64,000 nt of DNA from JAAXGX01 sp965203565 (GCA_965203565.1 OZ241896.1:2976001-3040000), one strand, 5' to 3'. Numbered from the stretch's first letter, positions 15,930 through 27,852 are shown. Numbers and translations: made by a program. The notes: generated by a model from the sequence alone, not told the origin.

Positions 15930-17159
15930 ATGGCGAAGGTCCTCTACTTCGACTGTTTCTCCGGCGCGTCGGGCGACATGGTGCTCGGCGCCCTGCTCGA
16001 CGCCGGGCTGCCGCTCGACGAGCTCCGCGCCGCCCTCGGCAGCCTCGCGCTCGACGGCGTGACGATAGACGCCGAGCAGGTCGATCGGTCCGGGATCGGC
16101 GCCACGAAGTTCCGCGTCCACGATCGTGGCGGCGCCCCCGGCCATGACCATCATCACGATCACCACCGCCATGATCACGGTCACCACCACCGCCGCGGCC
16201 ATCGAAAGCTGAGCGAGATCTGCGCGATGGTGAACCGGTCGGCGCTGTCCGACGCGGCGAAGGAGCGGGCCGGGCGGCTGTTTCGCCGTCTGGCGGAGAC
16301 GGAAGCGGCCATCCACCGGAAACCGGTCGAGGAGATTACGCTGCACGAGGTAGGAGCGGTCGACTCGATCATCGACGTCGCCGGGGCGGTCTTCGGCCTG
16401 GAGTGGGTGGGCGCCGACCGTATCGTCGCCTCGCCGCTCAACGTGGGATCGGGCACGGTGACGTGCGAGCACGGCGTGCTGCCGACGCCGGCGCCGGCGA
16501 CGACGCGGCTGGTCGCCGGGGCGCCGATCTACTCGACCGGCGTCGAGGCCGAGCTGCTCACGCCGACCGGGGCGCTGCTGGTGACCGACTACGCGTCGGA
16601 GTACGGGCCGATGCCGGCGCTGCGGATCCGGGAGGTCGGGTACGGCGCCGGCGACCGGGATCTGTCCGGTGCGCCGAACGTGCTCCGGGTCGTCGTCGGA
16701 GACGACGGCGCGTCGGGCGCCTTCGAGCGCGTCGTCGTCATCGAGTGCGAGATCGACGACATGAACCCGCAGATCTTCGGCCTCCTGATGGACCGGCTCC
16801 ACGCGGAGGGCGCGCTCGACGTCTTCTATGCCCCGATCCAGATGAAGAAGAACCGGCCGGGGACGCTGGTCTCGGTGGTCGCGCCTCCGGACCGCCGCGA
16901 GGCGCTCGCCGGCCGGCTGTTCCGCGAGACGACGACCATCGGCGTCCGGTTCACGGAGATGGACCGGGAGCGGCTGGAGCGCGAGCAGGTGCAGGTCGAG
17001 ACGCCGCTCGGGCCGGTCCGGTTCAAGGTGGCCCGCCGCGGCGGCGACGTGGTGAATGCGGCGCCCGAGTTCGACGACTGCGTGCGGATCGCCGAGCGGC
17101 GCGACGTGTCCGTGAAGACCGTGCAGGCGATGGCCACGAAGGCGTACCTGGAGCGATAA
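15930..17159 (+). CDS. larC: nickel-pincer cofactor biosynthesis protein LarC
   Basis: 409 residues. LarC inserts Ni into the pincer nucleotide cofactor of lactate racemase and related enzymes. Family features: YFDCFSGASGDMVLGALLD at the start, ITLHEVGAVDSIIDVAGA, ELLTPTGALL, and CEIDDMNPQ in the C-terminal half. A histidine-rich loop (16141-16200, residues about 71-91, mostly His with Asp and Gly) is likely the metal-binding segment. LarC is made by ribosomal frameshift in Lactobacillus; here one continuous frame covers both halves. No larA, larB or larE lies in the window. It is 33 nt below radC and 12 nt above metG. Confidence 0.92.
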   Translation: MAKVLYFDCFSGASGDMVLGALLDAGLPLDELRAALGSLALDGVTIDAEQVDRSGIGATKFRVHDRGGAPGHDHHHDHHRHDHGHHHRRGHRKLSEICAMVNRSALSDAAKERAGRLFRRLAETEAAIHRKPVEEITLHEVGAVDSIIDVAGAVFGLEWVGADRIVASPLNVGSGTVTCEHGVLPTPAPATTRLVAGAPIYSTGVEAELLTPTGALLVTDYASEYGPMPALRIREVGYGAGDRDLSGAPNVLRVVVGDDGASGAFERVVVIECEIDDMNPQIFGLLMDRLHAEGALDVFYAPIQMKKNRPGTLVSVVAPPDRREALAGRLFRETTTIGVRFTEMDRERLEREQVQVETPLGPVRFKVARRGGDVVNAAPEFDDCVRIAERRDVSVKTVQAMATKAYLER

Positions 17160-17170
17160 CGGGAACGACG

Positions 17171-19114
17171 ATGTCCCGCTTCTACCTCACGACGGCGATC
17201 GACTACGTCAACAGCCGGCCGCACCTGGGGACGGCGTACGAGAAGGTGACCGCCGACGTCATCGCGCGCTACAAGCGGCTCGCCGGCGTCGAGACCCGTT
17301 TCGTGATGGGGAACGACGAGCATTCGCAGAACGTGCACCAGCGGGCGCGCGAGCAGGGGCTCGATCCGCTGGCGTTCTGCGACCGGATGGAGACCGCCTT
17401 CCGCGAGGTCTGGCGGCGTCTCGACGTCTCGTACGACGACTTCATCCGGACGACCGAGCCGCGCCACCGCGCCGGCGTCACCGCCCTCGTCCGGCGGATG
17501 GCCGACGCCGGCGATCTGTACGCCGGTTCGTACGAGGGGTGGTACTGCGTGTCGTGCGAGGCGTTCAAGCAGGAGAAGGACCTGGTCGACGGCGCCTGCC
17601 CGACGCACCGGAAGGCGCCGCAGTGGATCACTGAAAGGAACCACTTCTTCCGCCTGTCGAAGTACCGCCGGCCGCTGCTCGACCATTACGCCGCGCACCC
17701 GGAGTTCCTGGAGCCGGAGATCCGCCGCAACGAGATCCTCCAGTTCCTGGAGGCCGGTCCGGAGGACATCTCGATCAGCCGGACCGGGCAGGCGTGGGGG
17801 ATCCCGCTGCCGTTCGATCCCGGCAGCGTCGTCTACGTCTGGGTCGATGCGCTGATCAACTACGTCTCGGCCGTCGGTTACGGCACGGACGACGCGCTGT
17901 TCGAGGCGTGGTGGCCGGCCGGCCTGCACGTCGTCGGCAAGGACATCACGCGCTTCCACTGCGTGATCTGGCCGGCGATGCTGATGAGCGCCGGCCTGGA
18001 GCTGCCCCGGCAGGTGTTCGGACACGGCTGGGTGCACTGGAAGGGCCGGAAGCTGAGCAAGTCGCTCGGCGCGGTTCTCGATCCGATCGAGGCGGCCGAC
18101 CGGCTCGGGCCCGATCCGCTGCGTCTCTATCTGACGAAGGAGATCGGGTACGGCCAGGACGGCGACTTCACGTGGGAGCGGTTCGAGGACCGGTACAACG
18201 TCGACCTGGCGAACAACTTCGGAAACCTGGTCAGCCGGTTCAGCTCGATGGTCCACCGGTACCGGCGGGGCCGCCTGGCTCCGTCGGAACGGGCGCCCGG
18301 ACCGCTCGCCGCCCGGGCCGACGCCGCGGTCGGACGGCACCGCGCGGCGATGGACCGGCTCGCCCTCCACCAGGGCACCGCGGCGGCGTTCGACCTGATC
18401 GACGCGGCGAACGAGTTCATCGCCGCCGTCCAGCCGTGGGCGGTCGCGAAGGACCCGTCGCGCGCGGCCGAGCTCGACGGGCTCCTCCACGACGTCGGCG
18501 AGGCGGTGCGGATCGCCGCGCTCCTGCTGCTGCCGGTCATGCCGGCCTCGTGCGCCGAGGTCCTCGCGCGGGTGGGGGAGACGCGCGGCGCGTCCGCTCT
18601 CAGGCTGGACGCGGACGCGGCCTGGACGACCGGCCGGGCGCGCGTCGTCGCCCGGGGCGACCCGCTCTGGCCCCGGCTGGCGCCCGGCCGGGACGACCCT
18701 GCCCCGGCGCCCGTGACCGCCGGGGCAGGGACCGGAACCGGGATGGGGAAGGAGAAGGCCGCCATGGAGAACGCGGAGAACCCGCGCATCGCCATCGACG
18801 ATTTCGCGAAGATCGATCTGCGGACCGGACGCGTCGTCGCCGCCGAGCCGGCGCCGAAGTCGCGCAAACTGATCAGGCTGGTGCTCGACGCCGGGACGGA
18901 CGAGCGCCAGGTGGTCGCCGGCCTCGCCGGCGCGTACGACCCGGAGGCGCTGGTCGGCCGGACGGTGGTGTTCATCGCCAACCTCCGGCCGGCGACGCTG
19001 GCGGGCGTCGAGTCGGACGGCATGGTGCTGGCCGCCGTCGCCCCGGACGGCAAGCCGGTGCTGCTGACCGTCGATGCGCCGGACGCCGCGCCGCCGGGCT
19101 CGAAGGTGAGTTAG
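17171..19114 (+). CDS. metG: methionyl-tRNA synthetase with C-terminal tRNA-binding domain
   Basis: 647 residues from ATG 17171. It charges tRNA-Met. The class Ia catalytic core has the HIGH-type site as PHLG (NSRPHLGTAYEK) and the second signature as KLSKS (GRKLSKSLG) in place of KMSKS. A CVSC...C..H cluster in the connective peptide should bind zinc. The anticodon-binding helical domain follows, then a low-complexity Gly/Thr linker (near 18730) and a Trbp111/EMAP-like OB domain (DDFAKIDLRTGRVV ... GMVLAA). The final codons run into a partial copy of the interspersed element. Confidence 0.95.
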   Translation: MSRFYLTTAIDYVNSRPHLGTAYEKVTADVIARYKRLAGVETRFVMGNDEHSQNVHQRAREQGLDPLAFCDRMETAFREVWRRLDVSYDDFIRTTEPRHRAGVTALVRRMADAGDLYAGSYEGWYCVSCEAFKQEKDLVDGACPTHRKAPQWITERNHFFRLSKYRRPLLDHYAAHPEFLEPEIRRNEILQFLEAGPEDISISRTGQAWGIPLPFDPGSVVYVWVDALINYVSAVGYGTDDALFEAWWPAGLHVVGKDITRFHCVIWPAMLMSAGLELPRQVFGHGWVHWKGRKLSKSLGAVLDPIEAADRLGPDPLRLYLTKEIGYGQDGDFTWERFEDRYNVDLANNFGNLVSRFSSMVHRYRRGRLAPSERAPGPLAARADAAVGRHRAAMDRLALHQGTAAAFDLIDAANEFIAAVQPWAVAKDPSRAAELDGLLHDVGEAVRIAALLLLPVMPASCAEVLARVGETRGASALRLDADAAWTTGRARVVARGDPLWPRLAPGRDDPAPAPVTAGAGTGTGMGKEKAAMENAENPRIAIDDFAKIDLRTGRVVAAEPAPKSRKLIRLVLDAGTDERQVVAGLAGAYDPEALVGRTVVFIANLRPATLAGVESDGMVLAAVAPDGKPVLLTVDAPDAAPPGSKVS

Positions 19115-19115
19115 G

Positions 19116-19159
19116 GCGCCCCACCGCTCTCGGCGCGCACGGGGCTCCACCACGGGCTG
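19116..19159 (+). repeat. 158-bp element, right-half fragment E
   Basis: Carries the CACCGCTCTCGGCGC block and the right terminal inverted repeat CCACGGGCTG. It begins 2 nt after the metG stop. Confidence 0.7.
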
Positions 19160-19212
19160 TTGGTTGTCCGCCGTACTGGAAGGAGTATTTCGTCGATGGG
19201 CCGATCGGTTCG

Positions 19213-19242
19213 TTGACGCTCGCGACGCCGGTCAAGTATGGT
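19213..19242 (+). promoter_or_regulatory. sigma-70-like promoter of the carbonic anhydrase gene
   Basis: TTGACG (19213-19218) and TATGGT (19237-19242) are separated by 18 nt. Predicted transcript start is near 19249, about 55 nt above the ATG. Confidence 0.55.
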
Positions 19243-19303
19243 CTGGCGCCGGCGACGTCGACCCGCTCGGCGCCATCGCGGCGACCTGACGAAAGGAGCC
19301 TGG

Positions 19304-19801
19304 ATGACTGCGATAGATGACGCGCTCGCAAGCAACGCCCGCTACGCCGACTCGTTCGACAAGGAGAGTCTGCCGCTCCCGCCCGCGCGCAAGCTGACGG
19401 TGGTGGCCTGCATGGACGCGCGTCTGGACGTCCATCGGATCATGGGCCTGGGTGAAGGCGATGCCCACGTGATCCGCAACGCCGGCGGGGTGGTCAGCGA
19501 CGACGCGATCCGGTCGGTCGTGATCTCGCAGCGCCTGCTCGGCACGCGGGAGATCGCTCTGATCCACCATACCGACTGCGGCATGCTGACGTTCCGCGAC
19601 GACGAGGTCAAGGACGCCATCGAGGCCGACACCGGTCTGCGGCCTGCGTTCGCGCTCGAAGCGTTCGGCGACCTCGAACGGGACGTGCGGCAATCGATCG
19701 CCCGCATCCGGTCGAGCCCGTTCATCCCGCACAAGGACCAGGTGCGCGGCTTCGTCTACGACTGCGCCACCGGCCGGCTGAACGAAGTCTCCACCGCGTG
19801 A
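19304..19801 (+). CDS. beta-class carbonic anhydrase
   Basis: 165 residues from ATG 19304, preceded by AAAGGAG (19292-19298). It interconverts CO2 and bicarbonate in the cytoplasm. Zinc ligands are visible as Cys36 in ACMDAR (with the Asp38-Arg40 dyad), and His89 and Cys92 in HHTDCG. The short length and ALIHHTDCGMLTFRDD segment are typical of the small clade of beta enzymes found in mycobacteria and other bacteria. It has its own promoter and stands alone between metG and tatD. An extended frame to 19238 lacks a ribosome site and is rejected. Confidence 0.93.
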   Translation: MTAIDDALASNARYADSFDKESLPLPPARKLTVVACMDARLDVHRIMGLGEGDAHVIRNAGGVVSDDAIRSVVISQRLLGTREIALIHHTDCGMLTFRDDEVKDAIEADTGLRPAFALEAFGDLERDVRQSIARIRSSPFIPHKDQVRGFVYDCATGRLNEVSTA

Positions 19802-19884
19802 CGCCGCGGGCGGGACCCTCGACTGCGGCGTGAGGGCTCGATCCGCCGCCATGCGCCCCCTGCCGAAGTGGAGGCAAGGCTGCG

Positions 19885-20670
19885 ATGGTCGACTCGCACT
19901 GCCACCTCGCCGACGACGCGTTCGTTCCCGACCTCGAGGCGGTCGTCGGCCGGGCGCGGGCGGCGGGATTGTCCGGGGCGCTGTGCATCGTCGACGCGGT
20001 CCGGCCGGAGGAGGCCGAGCGCCTGCGGCGGGTGCGCCGGCTCTGGCCGGCGGTCGGGTCGGCGGTCGGCGTGCATCCCCATCAGGCGGGGGCGTTCGCC
20101 GGCCGCATCGACGACGTTGAACCGGTGGTGCGGCGGGCGGCCGAGACCGCTCCGGGGGTGCGCGCCATCGGGGAGATCGGTCTCGACTACCATTACGACG
20201 CCGCCCCGCGGGAGACGCAGCAGGCGGTCTTCCGGCGGCAGGTCGGGCTGGCGCGCGATCTGGCGCGGCCGGTCGTCATCCACACGCGCGAGGCGGACGA
20301 CGACACCGTGCGGATCCTGCGCGCAGAAGGCCGCGGGGAGGTGCGCGGCGTCTTCCACTGCTTCACCGGCGGCCGGCGGCTTGCGCGGCAGGCGCTGGAT
20401 CTGGGATTCCATCTCTCGTTCTCCGGCATCGTGACGTTTCGGGGCGCCGAGACCGTCCGGGACGCCGCGCGGTTCGCGCCGGACGACCGGCTGCTGGCCG
20501 AGACCGACGCGCCGTACCTCGCGCCCGTCCCGTACAGGGGCAAGCGCAACGAACCCGCATGGGTGGCGCGCGTCGTCGAGGCGCTGGCCGACCTGCGCGC
20601 CCGGCCGGTCCGCGAGATGGCGGATGCGACCGCCGCCGCGTTCGCCGGCCTGTTCGGTTCGGCCCGTTGA
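19885..20670 (+). CDS. tatD: TatD-family metal-dependent hydrolase
   Basis: 261 residues, normal length. Metal ligands: DSHCHL at the start, AIGEIGLDY (Glu), VIHTREA (His), FHCFTGG (His) and LAETDAPYLAPVPYRGKRNEP (Asp). Family members are Mg-dependent 3'-5' exonucleases and D-tyrosyl-tRNA or sugar phosphodiesterases; the DNase role in repair is best supported. It sits 80 nt below the carbonic anhydrase gene and well above the polyprenyl synthase. Confidence 0.92.
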   Translation: MVDSHCHLADDAFVPDLEAVVGRARAAGLSGALCIVDAVRPEEAERLRRVRRLWPAVGSAVGVHPHQAGAFAGRIDDVEPVVRRAAETAPGVRAIGEIGLDYHYDAAPRETQQAVFRRQVGLARDLARPVVIHTREADDDTVRILRAEGRGEVRGVFHCFTGGRRLARQALDLGFHLSFSGIVTFRGAETVRDAARFAPDDRLLAETDAPYLAPVPYRGKRNEPAWVARVVEALADLRARPVREMADATAAAFAGLFGSAR

Positions 20671-20700
20671 CGCGGGCCGCAACCTGACGCCTCCGCGCGG

Positions 20701-20753
20701 CAGGCGCTCGCGCCCCACCCGGCCCGGCGCCCCGCGGGGCTCCACCACGGCCG
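20701..20753 (+). repeat. degenerate copy F of the 158-bp element
   Basis: CGGCGCCCCGCGGGGCTCCA then CCACGG: the right half with a corrupted terminal repeat. It is an assignment by pattern only. Confidence 0.45.
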
Positions 20754-20826
20754 CCGGTGCGCGGCCTGCCGGGCGTCCGCTGCGTTGACACTTCTTCGGC
20801 AGGTATGGTCTGATCCGGATGCTGGA

Positions 20827-21827
<1,001 letters not shown>

Positions 21828-21831
<4 letters not shown>

Positions 21832-24424
21832 ATGCCACGTCGGCCGCCACGCTCGACGAGGCGCGGGAACGGATCGACGGCCTGCGCGCCGAGATCCGGC
21901 GCCACGAGCACCGCTACTACGTCCTGGACCGGCCGGAGATCACCGATGGCGAGTTCGACGCCCTGATGCGGGAGCTCCGGGCGCTCGAAGCGCGGCATCC
22001 CGGCTTGGCGTCGCCCGACTCGCCGTCGCGGCGCGTCGGCGGCGCGCCGCGCGACGGCGTCGAGAAGGCCGCCCATTCGTCGGCGATGCTGAGCCTGGAG
22101 AACGCGTTCGACGACGCGGAGCTGCGCGACTTCGACCGCCGGGCGCGCAAGCTGGCCGGGACGGACCTGCTCGACTACGTCGGCGAGCTCAAGCTCGACG
22201 GCGTCTCGATGGCGGTGCGGTTCGTCGCCGGCCGGATGGATCTGGCGCTGACGCGCGGCGACGGTGAGCAGGGCGAGGTGATCACGCCGAACGCCCGGAC
22301 GCTGCGGACGCTGCCGCTGGCGTTCGAACGGGCCGTGCTGGCCGCCGCCGGGGCGCCGGCCGACTTCGAGGTGCGCGGCGAGGTCGTCATGCCGAAGCGG
22401 GCGTTCGCCGACCTGATCGGGCGGCAGCGAGAGGAAAACGCGGCGCGCGCCGCCGCCGGCAGGCGCGAGAAGCCGTTGTTCGCGAATCCGCGGAACGCCG
22501 CCGCCGGCTCGCTCCGCATGCTCGATGCGGCGGTCACCGCCTCCCGCCGCCTCGATTTCCACCCGTACCAGATCCTGGCCGCCGGCGAGGCCGTCTTCCC
22601 CTCCCACTGGGCGGCGCTGGAGGCGTTGAAGACGCTCGGCTTCAAGGTCAGCCCGAACCGGGAGCGGCTGCGCGGCGTCGACGCCCTGCTGGCGTTCCGC
22701 GACGCCTGCATGGCGCGGCGGGAGGCGCTCCCTTGCGAGGTCGACGGCGTGGTGTTCAAGGTCGACTCGACCGATCTGCAGCGCCGGCTCGGCGCGACGT
22801 CGAGGTCGCCCCGCTGGGCGATCGCTTCGAAGCCGGTCGCGCAGCGGGCCGAAACGATCGTAGCGGGGATCGAGGTTCAGGTCGGCCGCACCGGGGCGGT
22901 GACGCCGCGCGCCCGGTTCCGGCCGGTCCGGGTCGGCGGCGTGACGGTCTCGCGGGCGACGCTGCACAACGAGGACGAGATCGCCCGTCTGGACTTGCAG
23001 ATCGGCGACCGGGTGCTGGTCGAGCGCAGCGGCGACGTGATCCCGAAGGTGGTGCGGGTGATCGCCCCGGGCGCCGCCCGCCGGCCGTTCCGGATGCCGG
23101 CCGCCTGCCCGGCGTGCGGCGCGGCGGTGGTCCGGGAGGAGGGCGAGGCGGTGGCGCGGTGCGTCAACGTCAGTTGTCCGGCCCGCCTGAAGGAGTCGAT
23201 CCTGCACTTCGCGGGAAGGGCCGCGTTGAACGTCGACGGCGTCGGCGAATGGCTGGTCGATGCGCTGGTCGAGCGCGGTCTGGTGCGCGATCTGGCCGAC
23301 CTGTACAGGCTGGAGACGGCGGATCTGGCGGACCTCGAAAAGATGACGACGGTCGGCCCGAGGAAGGCGGCCAGGGCGGTCGCCGGCATCGCCGGGTCGA
23401 TGCGCCCGGCCGGTCTGCCGCAGGCGCTGGGCGCGCTGGGCGTGCCGGGCGTCGGCGCAGGAAAGGCGGCGGCGCTGGCGCAGCGCTTCCGGACCCTGGC
23501 CGAAGTGGCCGAAGCGTCCGAGGCGGATCTCCGCGAGACGCAGGGGATCGGCCGGCGCGACGCCGGATCGATCCGGGCCTTCTTCTCGGCGCCCGCGAAC
23601 CGGGCGCTGGTGGAATCCCTGCCGAGGTTCGGGCCGCCGTTCGCGCCGGCGGGGGGCGTCGGCCGGGTCCCGCCGCCGGGCGTTCCGGAGGCGCCCGAGG
23701 AGGCGCTGGCGCCGTTTCTGAAGCAGTGGATGGCGTCGGCGCCGGGCGTCGGCGCGGATCTGGCCGCCGGACTGGTCGATCGCGGCCTGGTGCGCCGCCC
23801 CGCGGACTTGCGCGCGCTCAGGGCGGAAGACGTGGCGTCGATGCCGGTGGCGATCAGGCTGGGGGAGAAGGCCGCCGCCCGGATCATCGAGGGTCTGGAA
23901 CGCTCCAGGACGGCTCCGTTGGACCGGCTGCTGTTCGGTCTGGGCGTTCGCCACGTCGGAGACCGGACCGCGGCGGCGCTCGCTGCGCATTTCCGGAGTC
24001 TGGACGCGATCGGGACGGCGTCTCCCGAGGAACTTGAGGAGTTGGAGGACATCGGGCCGCGCATCGCCGAGTCGGTCCGGACGTTCTTCGCGTCCGGCCG
24101 GAACCGGAGACTCGTCGAGCGGCTGCGCGCCGCCGGCCTGCGGATGGAGGACGACGCCCCGGCGGCGTCGGGCCGTGCGGCGTCGTCCGGCGCCGCCGGA
24201 AAGACGTTCGTCCTGACGGGAACGTTGCCGGGTCTGACCCGCGAAGCGGCCGAGGCGCGCATCCGGGCCGCCGGCGGCAGGGTCGCCGGCGCCGTCAGCG
24301 GCAGGACCGACTACGTCGTGGCCGGCGCCGATCCCGGCTCGAAGCTGCGCAAGGCCGGGCAGTTGGGCGTCGCCGTCGTCGACGAAGCCGGCCTCCTCGC
24401 CCTGCTGCCTGACGACGCACCGTC

Positions 24425-24428
<4 letters not shown>
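21828..24428 (+). CDS. ligA: NAD-dependent DNA ligase with duplicated helix-hairpin-helix domain
   Basis: 866 residues from GTG 21828, versus about 670 in the family. Domain order: Ia and adenylation (Lys122 in GELKLDG is the AMP-lysine), OB fold (about 345-420), four-Cys zinc finger (Cys427, 430, 445, 450), a first HhH domain (about 455-605), a Pro/Gly linker (about 606-628), a second complete HhH domain (about 632-775) and a BRCT domain (about 788-866). The second copy restarts with the family pattern APGVGADLAAGLVDRGLV and ends FFASGRNRRLVERLRAAGL, parallel to FFSAPANRALVESLPRFG in the first. It seals nicks in replication and repair. It overlaps both neighbours by 4 nt. Confidence 0.95.
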
Positions 24429-25795
<1,367 letters not shown>

Positions 25796-25822
25796 CCTCT
25801 CCGTCCGCCGTTCTTTGACATT

Positions 25823-26234
25823 CCGCCGCAGCCGGCCGGACGACCGCTGCGCGCGCGCGTTGCGGCGTGCGCGCGGGGAGGAAAGTCCGAACTCCGAAGG
25901 ACGGTGCGCCGGGTAACGCCCGGTCAGGGTGACCTGAAGGAAAGTGGCGCAGAAAACATACCGCCCGCCGCGGTCCGTGGACCGCGGCGGGCAAGGGTGA
26001 AAAGGTGCGGTAAGAGCGCACCGCGCCGGCCGCAAGGCTGGCGGCAGGCCAAACCCCGCACGGAGCAAGACCGAATAGGGAGGCGCTCGAGGGTGGTCCG
26101 CCCGAAGCCTCCGGGTAGGTCGCTCGACCCGGCCAGAGATGGCCGGGCCAGATGAATGGTCGTCACCGGCGCCGGGCGCGAGCGATCGCGCCCGGCGCCG
26201 GCACAGAATTCGGCTTACGGCCGCGCTGCGGCGG
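25823..26234 (+). ncRNA. rnpB: RNase P RNA (bacterial class A)
   Basis: The catalytic RNA of tRNA 5' processing. Conserved segments in order: GAGGAAAGTCCGAACTCC, the GGTGCGCCGGGTAACGCCC hairpin, AGGAAAGTGGCGCAGAAA (CR-II), GCAAACCCC-like GGCCAAACCCCGCACGGAGC, and the 3' GAAGCCTCCGGGTAGGTCG, AGATGAATGG and ACAGAATTCGGCTTA. P1 pairs CCGCCGCAGC (25823-25832) with GCTGCGGCGG (26225-26234). A perfect 15-bp stem (26166-26180 with 26187-26201) forms an enlarged late helix, P19-like. The 3' 20 nt overlap the convergent nfeD-like gene. Confidence 0.96.
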
Positions 26235-26637
26235 AATCCTGCGCTCCGGCCCGCCTTCGGCGCACCGACAGCGTCAGGCCGCGGCCGCCCACCACCTCGA
26301 CCGCGGCGTGCGAATCGATCCGTTCCCCGCCGCCGGCGGTCGCCCGCCACAGCTCCCCCCGCACGCGCACGTAACCGGTCGGGGCGAGCGGTTCGACGGC
26401 CGTGCCGACCACGCCGATCAGATGCTCGACGCGTCTCCGGCGGTCCGCCTCGTACGCGAAGCGGAGCGCCGGGTACATCGCGTAGTCCTTGATGACCCAC
26501 GCCGCCGGGAGCCCGGCCGCGATCCACAGCGGCGCGTCGAGAGATCGGTGCAGCCACCAGCCCGCGCCGCCGGCCAGGATCCACCCCGGCGTCTGGAACG
26601 CGGTGTACCGCCAGAATGCCGGATGTCGTGTCCGCAC
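26215..26637 (-). CDS. NfeD-like membrane protein
   Basis: About 140 residues from GTG 26637 (TTG 26661 is possible). Two hydrophobic segments (TPGWILAGGAGWWLH, PLWIAAGLPAAWVIKDYAMYPAL) precede an OB-like soluble domain with the NfeD pattern: GVVGTAVEPLAP, GYVRVRGELWRATA, AAVEVVGGRGLTLSV. NfeD proteins sit with stomatin-like proteases and are linked to membrane-protein quality control; no stomatin gene is adjacent. A TATAGT box (minus, 26669-26664) would start RNA near 26657, favouring the GTG. Its 3' end overlaps RNase P RNA by 20 nt. Confidence 0.82.
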   Translation of the reverse strand: MRTRHPAFWRYTAFQTPGWILAGGAGWWLHRSLDAPLWIAAGLPAAWVIKDYAMYPALRFAYEADRRRRVEHLIGVVGTAVEPLAPTGYVRVRGELWRATAGGGERIDSHAAVEVVGGRGLTLSVRRRRAGAQDSAAARP

Positions 26638-26727
26638 GGCGTTCGATCCGCTGTCCGGCAAAAACTATACACAAGCCCGCGGGTCCGGCTGACGAGGCTG
26701 ATATATCGTATGGCCGGGGGAAGCGCC

Positions 26728-27852
26728 GTGAAGATCACGTTCAACGGTTCGCCGGATCCGACGCTCGGCGTCGAGCTGGAGTTGCAGTTGCTCGATCCGG
26801 AGACGAAGAACCTCGTGTCGGGCGCCCCGCGCATCCTGGAACGGACGGAGGGCGATGGCCACGTCAAGCCGGAGCTGATCGAGTCGACCATCGAGATCAA
26901 CACCGGCGTCTGTCCGGACGTGGCCGCGGTGCGCCGCGATCTGAACGGCCGGGTCGGCCGGCTGCTCGCGCTCTGCGACGAGCTGGGATACGAAGTGGCG
27001 TCGGCCGGCACGCATCCGTTCGCGGAGTGGTCGGAGCAGCGCGTCACCGCCAGGGAGCGCTACACGATGCTGGTCGACCGGTGTCAGTGGCCGGCGCGCC
27101 GCCTGATGATCTTCGGCCTGCACGTCCACGTCGGGGTGGCGAGCGGGGAGAAGGCGCTTGCGGTGTTCAACGCGCTCACCACCTATCTGCCGCACCTGCT
27201 GGCGCTGTCGGCCAGCTCGCCGTTCTTCAGCGGCCTCGACACCGGACTGACGTCGTGCCGGGTCAAGCTGTTCGAGAGCCTGCCGACGGCGGGGCTGCCG
27301 TACCGCCTCCTCAACTGGGGCGAGTTCCAGCGGCTGATGACGACGCTGGTGAACGCCAGGGCGATCGAGTCGATCCGGGAGGTCTGGTGGGACGTCCGTC
27401 CGCATCCCGACTTCGGCACCGTGGAGGTGCGCATCTGCGACGGGTTGCCGACGCTGGACGACGTGGTGGCGATGACGGCGATGATCCAGGCGCTGGTCGT
27501 CTGGCTCGGCGAGCAGTATGACGAAGGGAGCTACCTGCCGGTCCAGCGCTACTGGATCGTGCGGGAGAACAAGTGGCGCGCCGCCCGCTGGTCGATCGAC
27601 GCCGACGTCATCGTCGACGAGGACGGCCGGCTCGAGCGGCTGTCCGATGCGGTCGAGGCGCTGCTCGAGTCGCTCGGGCCGGTGGCCGACCGGCTCGGTT
27701 CGCGCCGCGAGCTCGATCGCGTGGGCGCGATTCTGCGCGACGGGCCGAGCTACCGCCGGCAACTCCGGTTGTACGAGGAGACGGGCCGGTTCACCGCGGT
27801 CGTGGAGAGTCTGGTCCGGGAGTTCCGGGAATCGGTTCAGCCGAGCTGCTAG
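26728..27852 (+). CDS. YbdK-type carboxylate-amine ligase (GCS2 family)
   Basis: 374 residues from GTG 26728, matching the roughly 372 of E. coli YbdK. An RBS-like GGGGGAAG lies 6-7 nt upstream; ATG 26710 is the alternative. Family blocks: FNGSPDPTLGVELELQLLD (metal and substrate Glu), ELIESTIEINTG, RRLMIFGLHVHVGVASGE, and RPHPDFGTVEVRICDGLPT. Family members have weak glutamate-cysteine ligase activity; the physiological amine is unknown. A frame open to 26152 crosses RNase P RNA and is not coding. Its stop overlaps the convergent ABC gene's stop. Confidence 0.9.
   Translation: MKITFNGSPDPTLGVELELQLLDPETKNLVSGAPRILERTEGDGHVKPELIESTIEINTGVCPDVAAVRRDLNGRVGRLLALCDELGYEVASAGTHPFAEWSEQRVTARERYTMLVDRCQWPARRLMIFGLHVHVGVASGEKALAVFNALTTYLPHLLALSASSPFFSGLDTGLTSCRVKLFESLPTAGLPYRLLNWGEFQRLMTTLVNARAIESIREVWWDVRPHPDFGTVEVRICDGLPTLDDVVAMTAMIQALVVWLGEQYDEGSYLPVQRYWIVRENKWRAARWSIDADVIVDEDGRLERLSDAVEALLESLGPVADRLGSRRELDRVGAILRDGPSYRRQLRLYEETGRFTAVVESLVREFRESVQPSC

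Noticed and set aside
16141..16200. His-rich repeat as a possible sequence error or misassembly in larC
   Set aside because: Frame is kept, both flanking LarC halves are intact and a His-rich loop is normal for this family.
20785..20809. TTGACA...TATGGT as a promoter of the polyprenyl synthase gene
   Set aside because: The spacing is only 13 nt, well short of the 16-18 nt expected, so it is not listed as a promoter.
26152..26727. N-terminal extension of the YbdK-type ligase by 190 residues
   Set aside because: It crosses the 3' half of RNase P RNA and the NfeD-like gene; family length fits a start at 26728.
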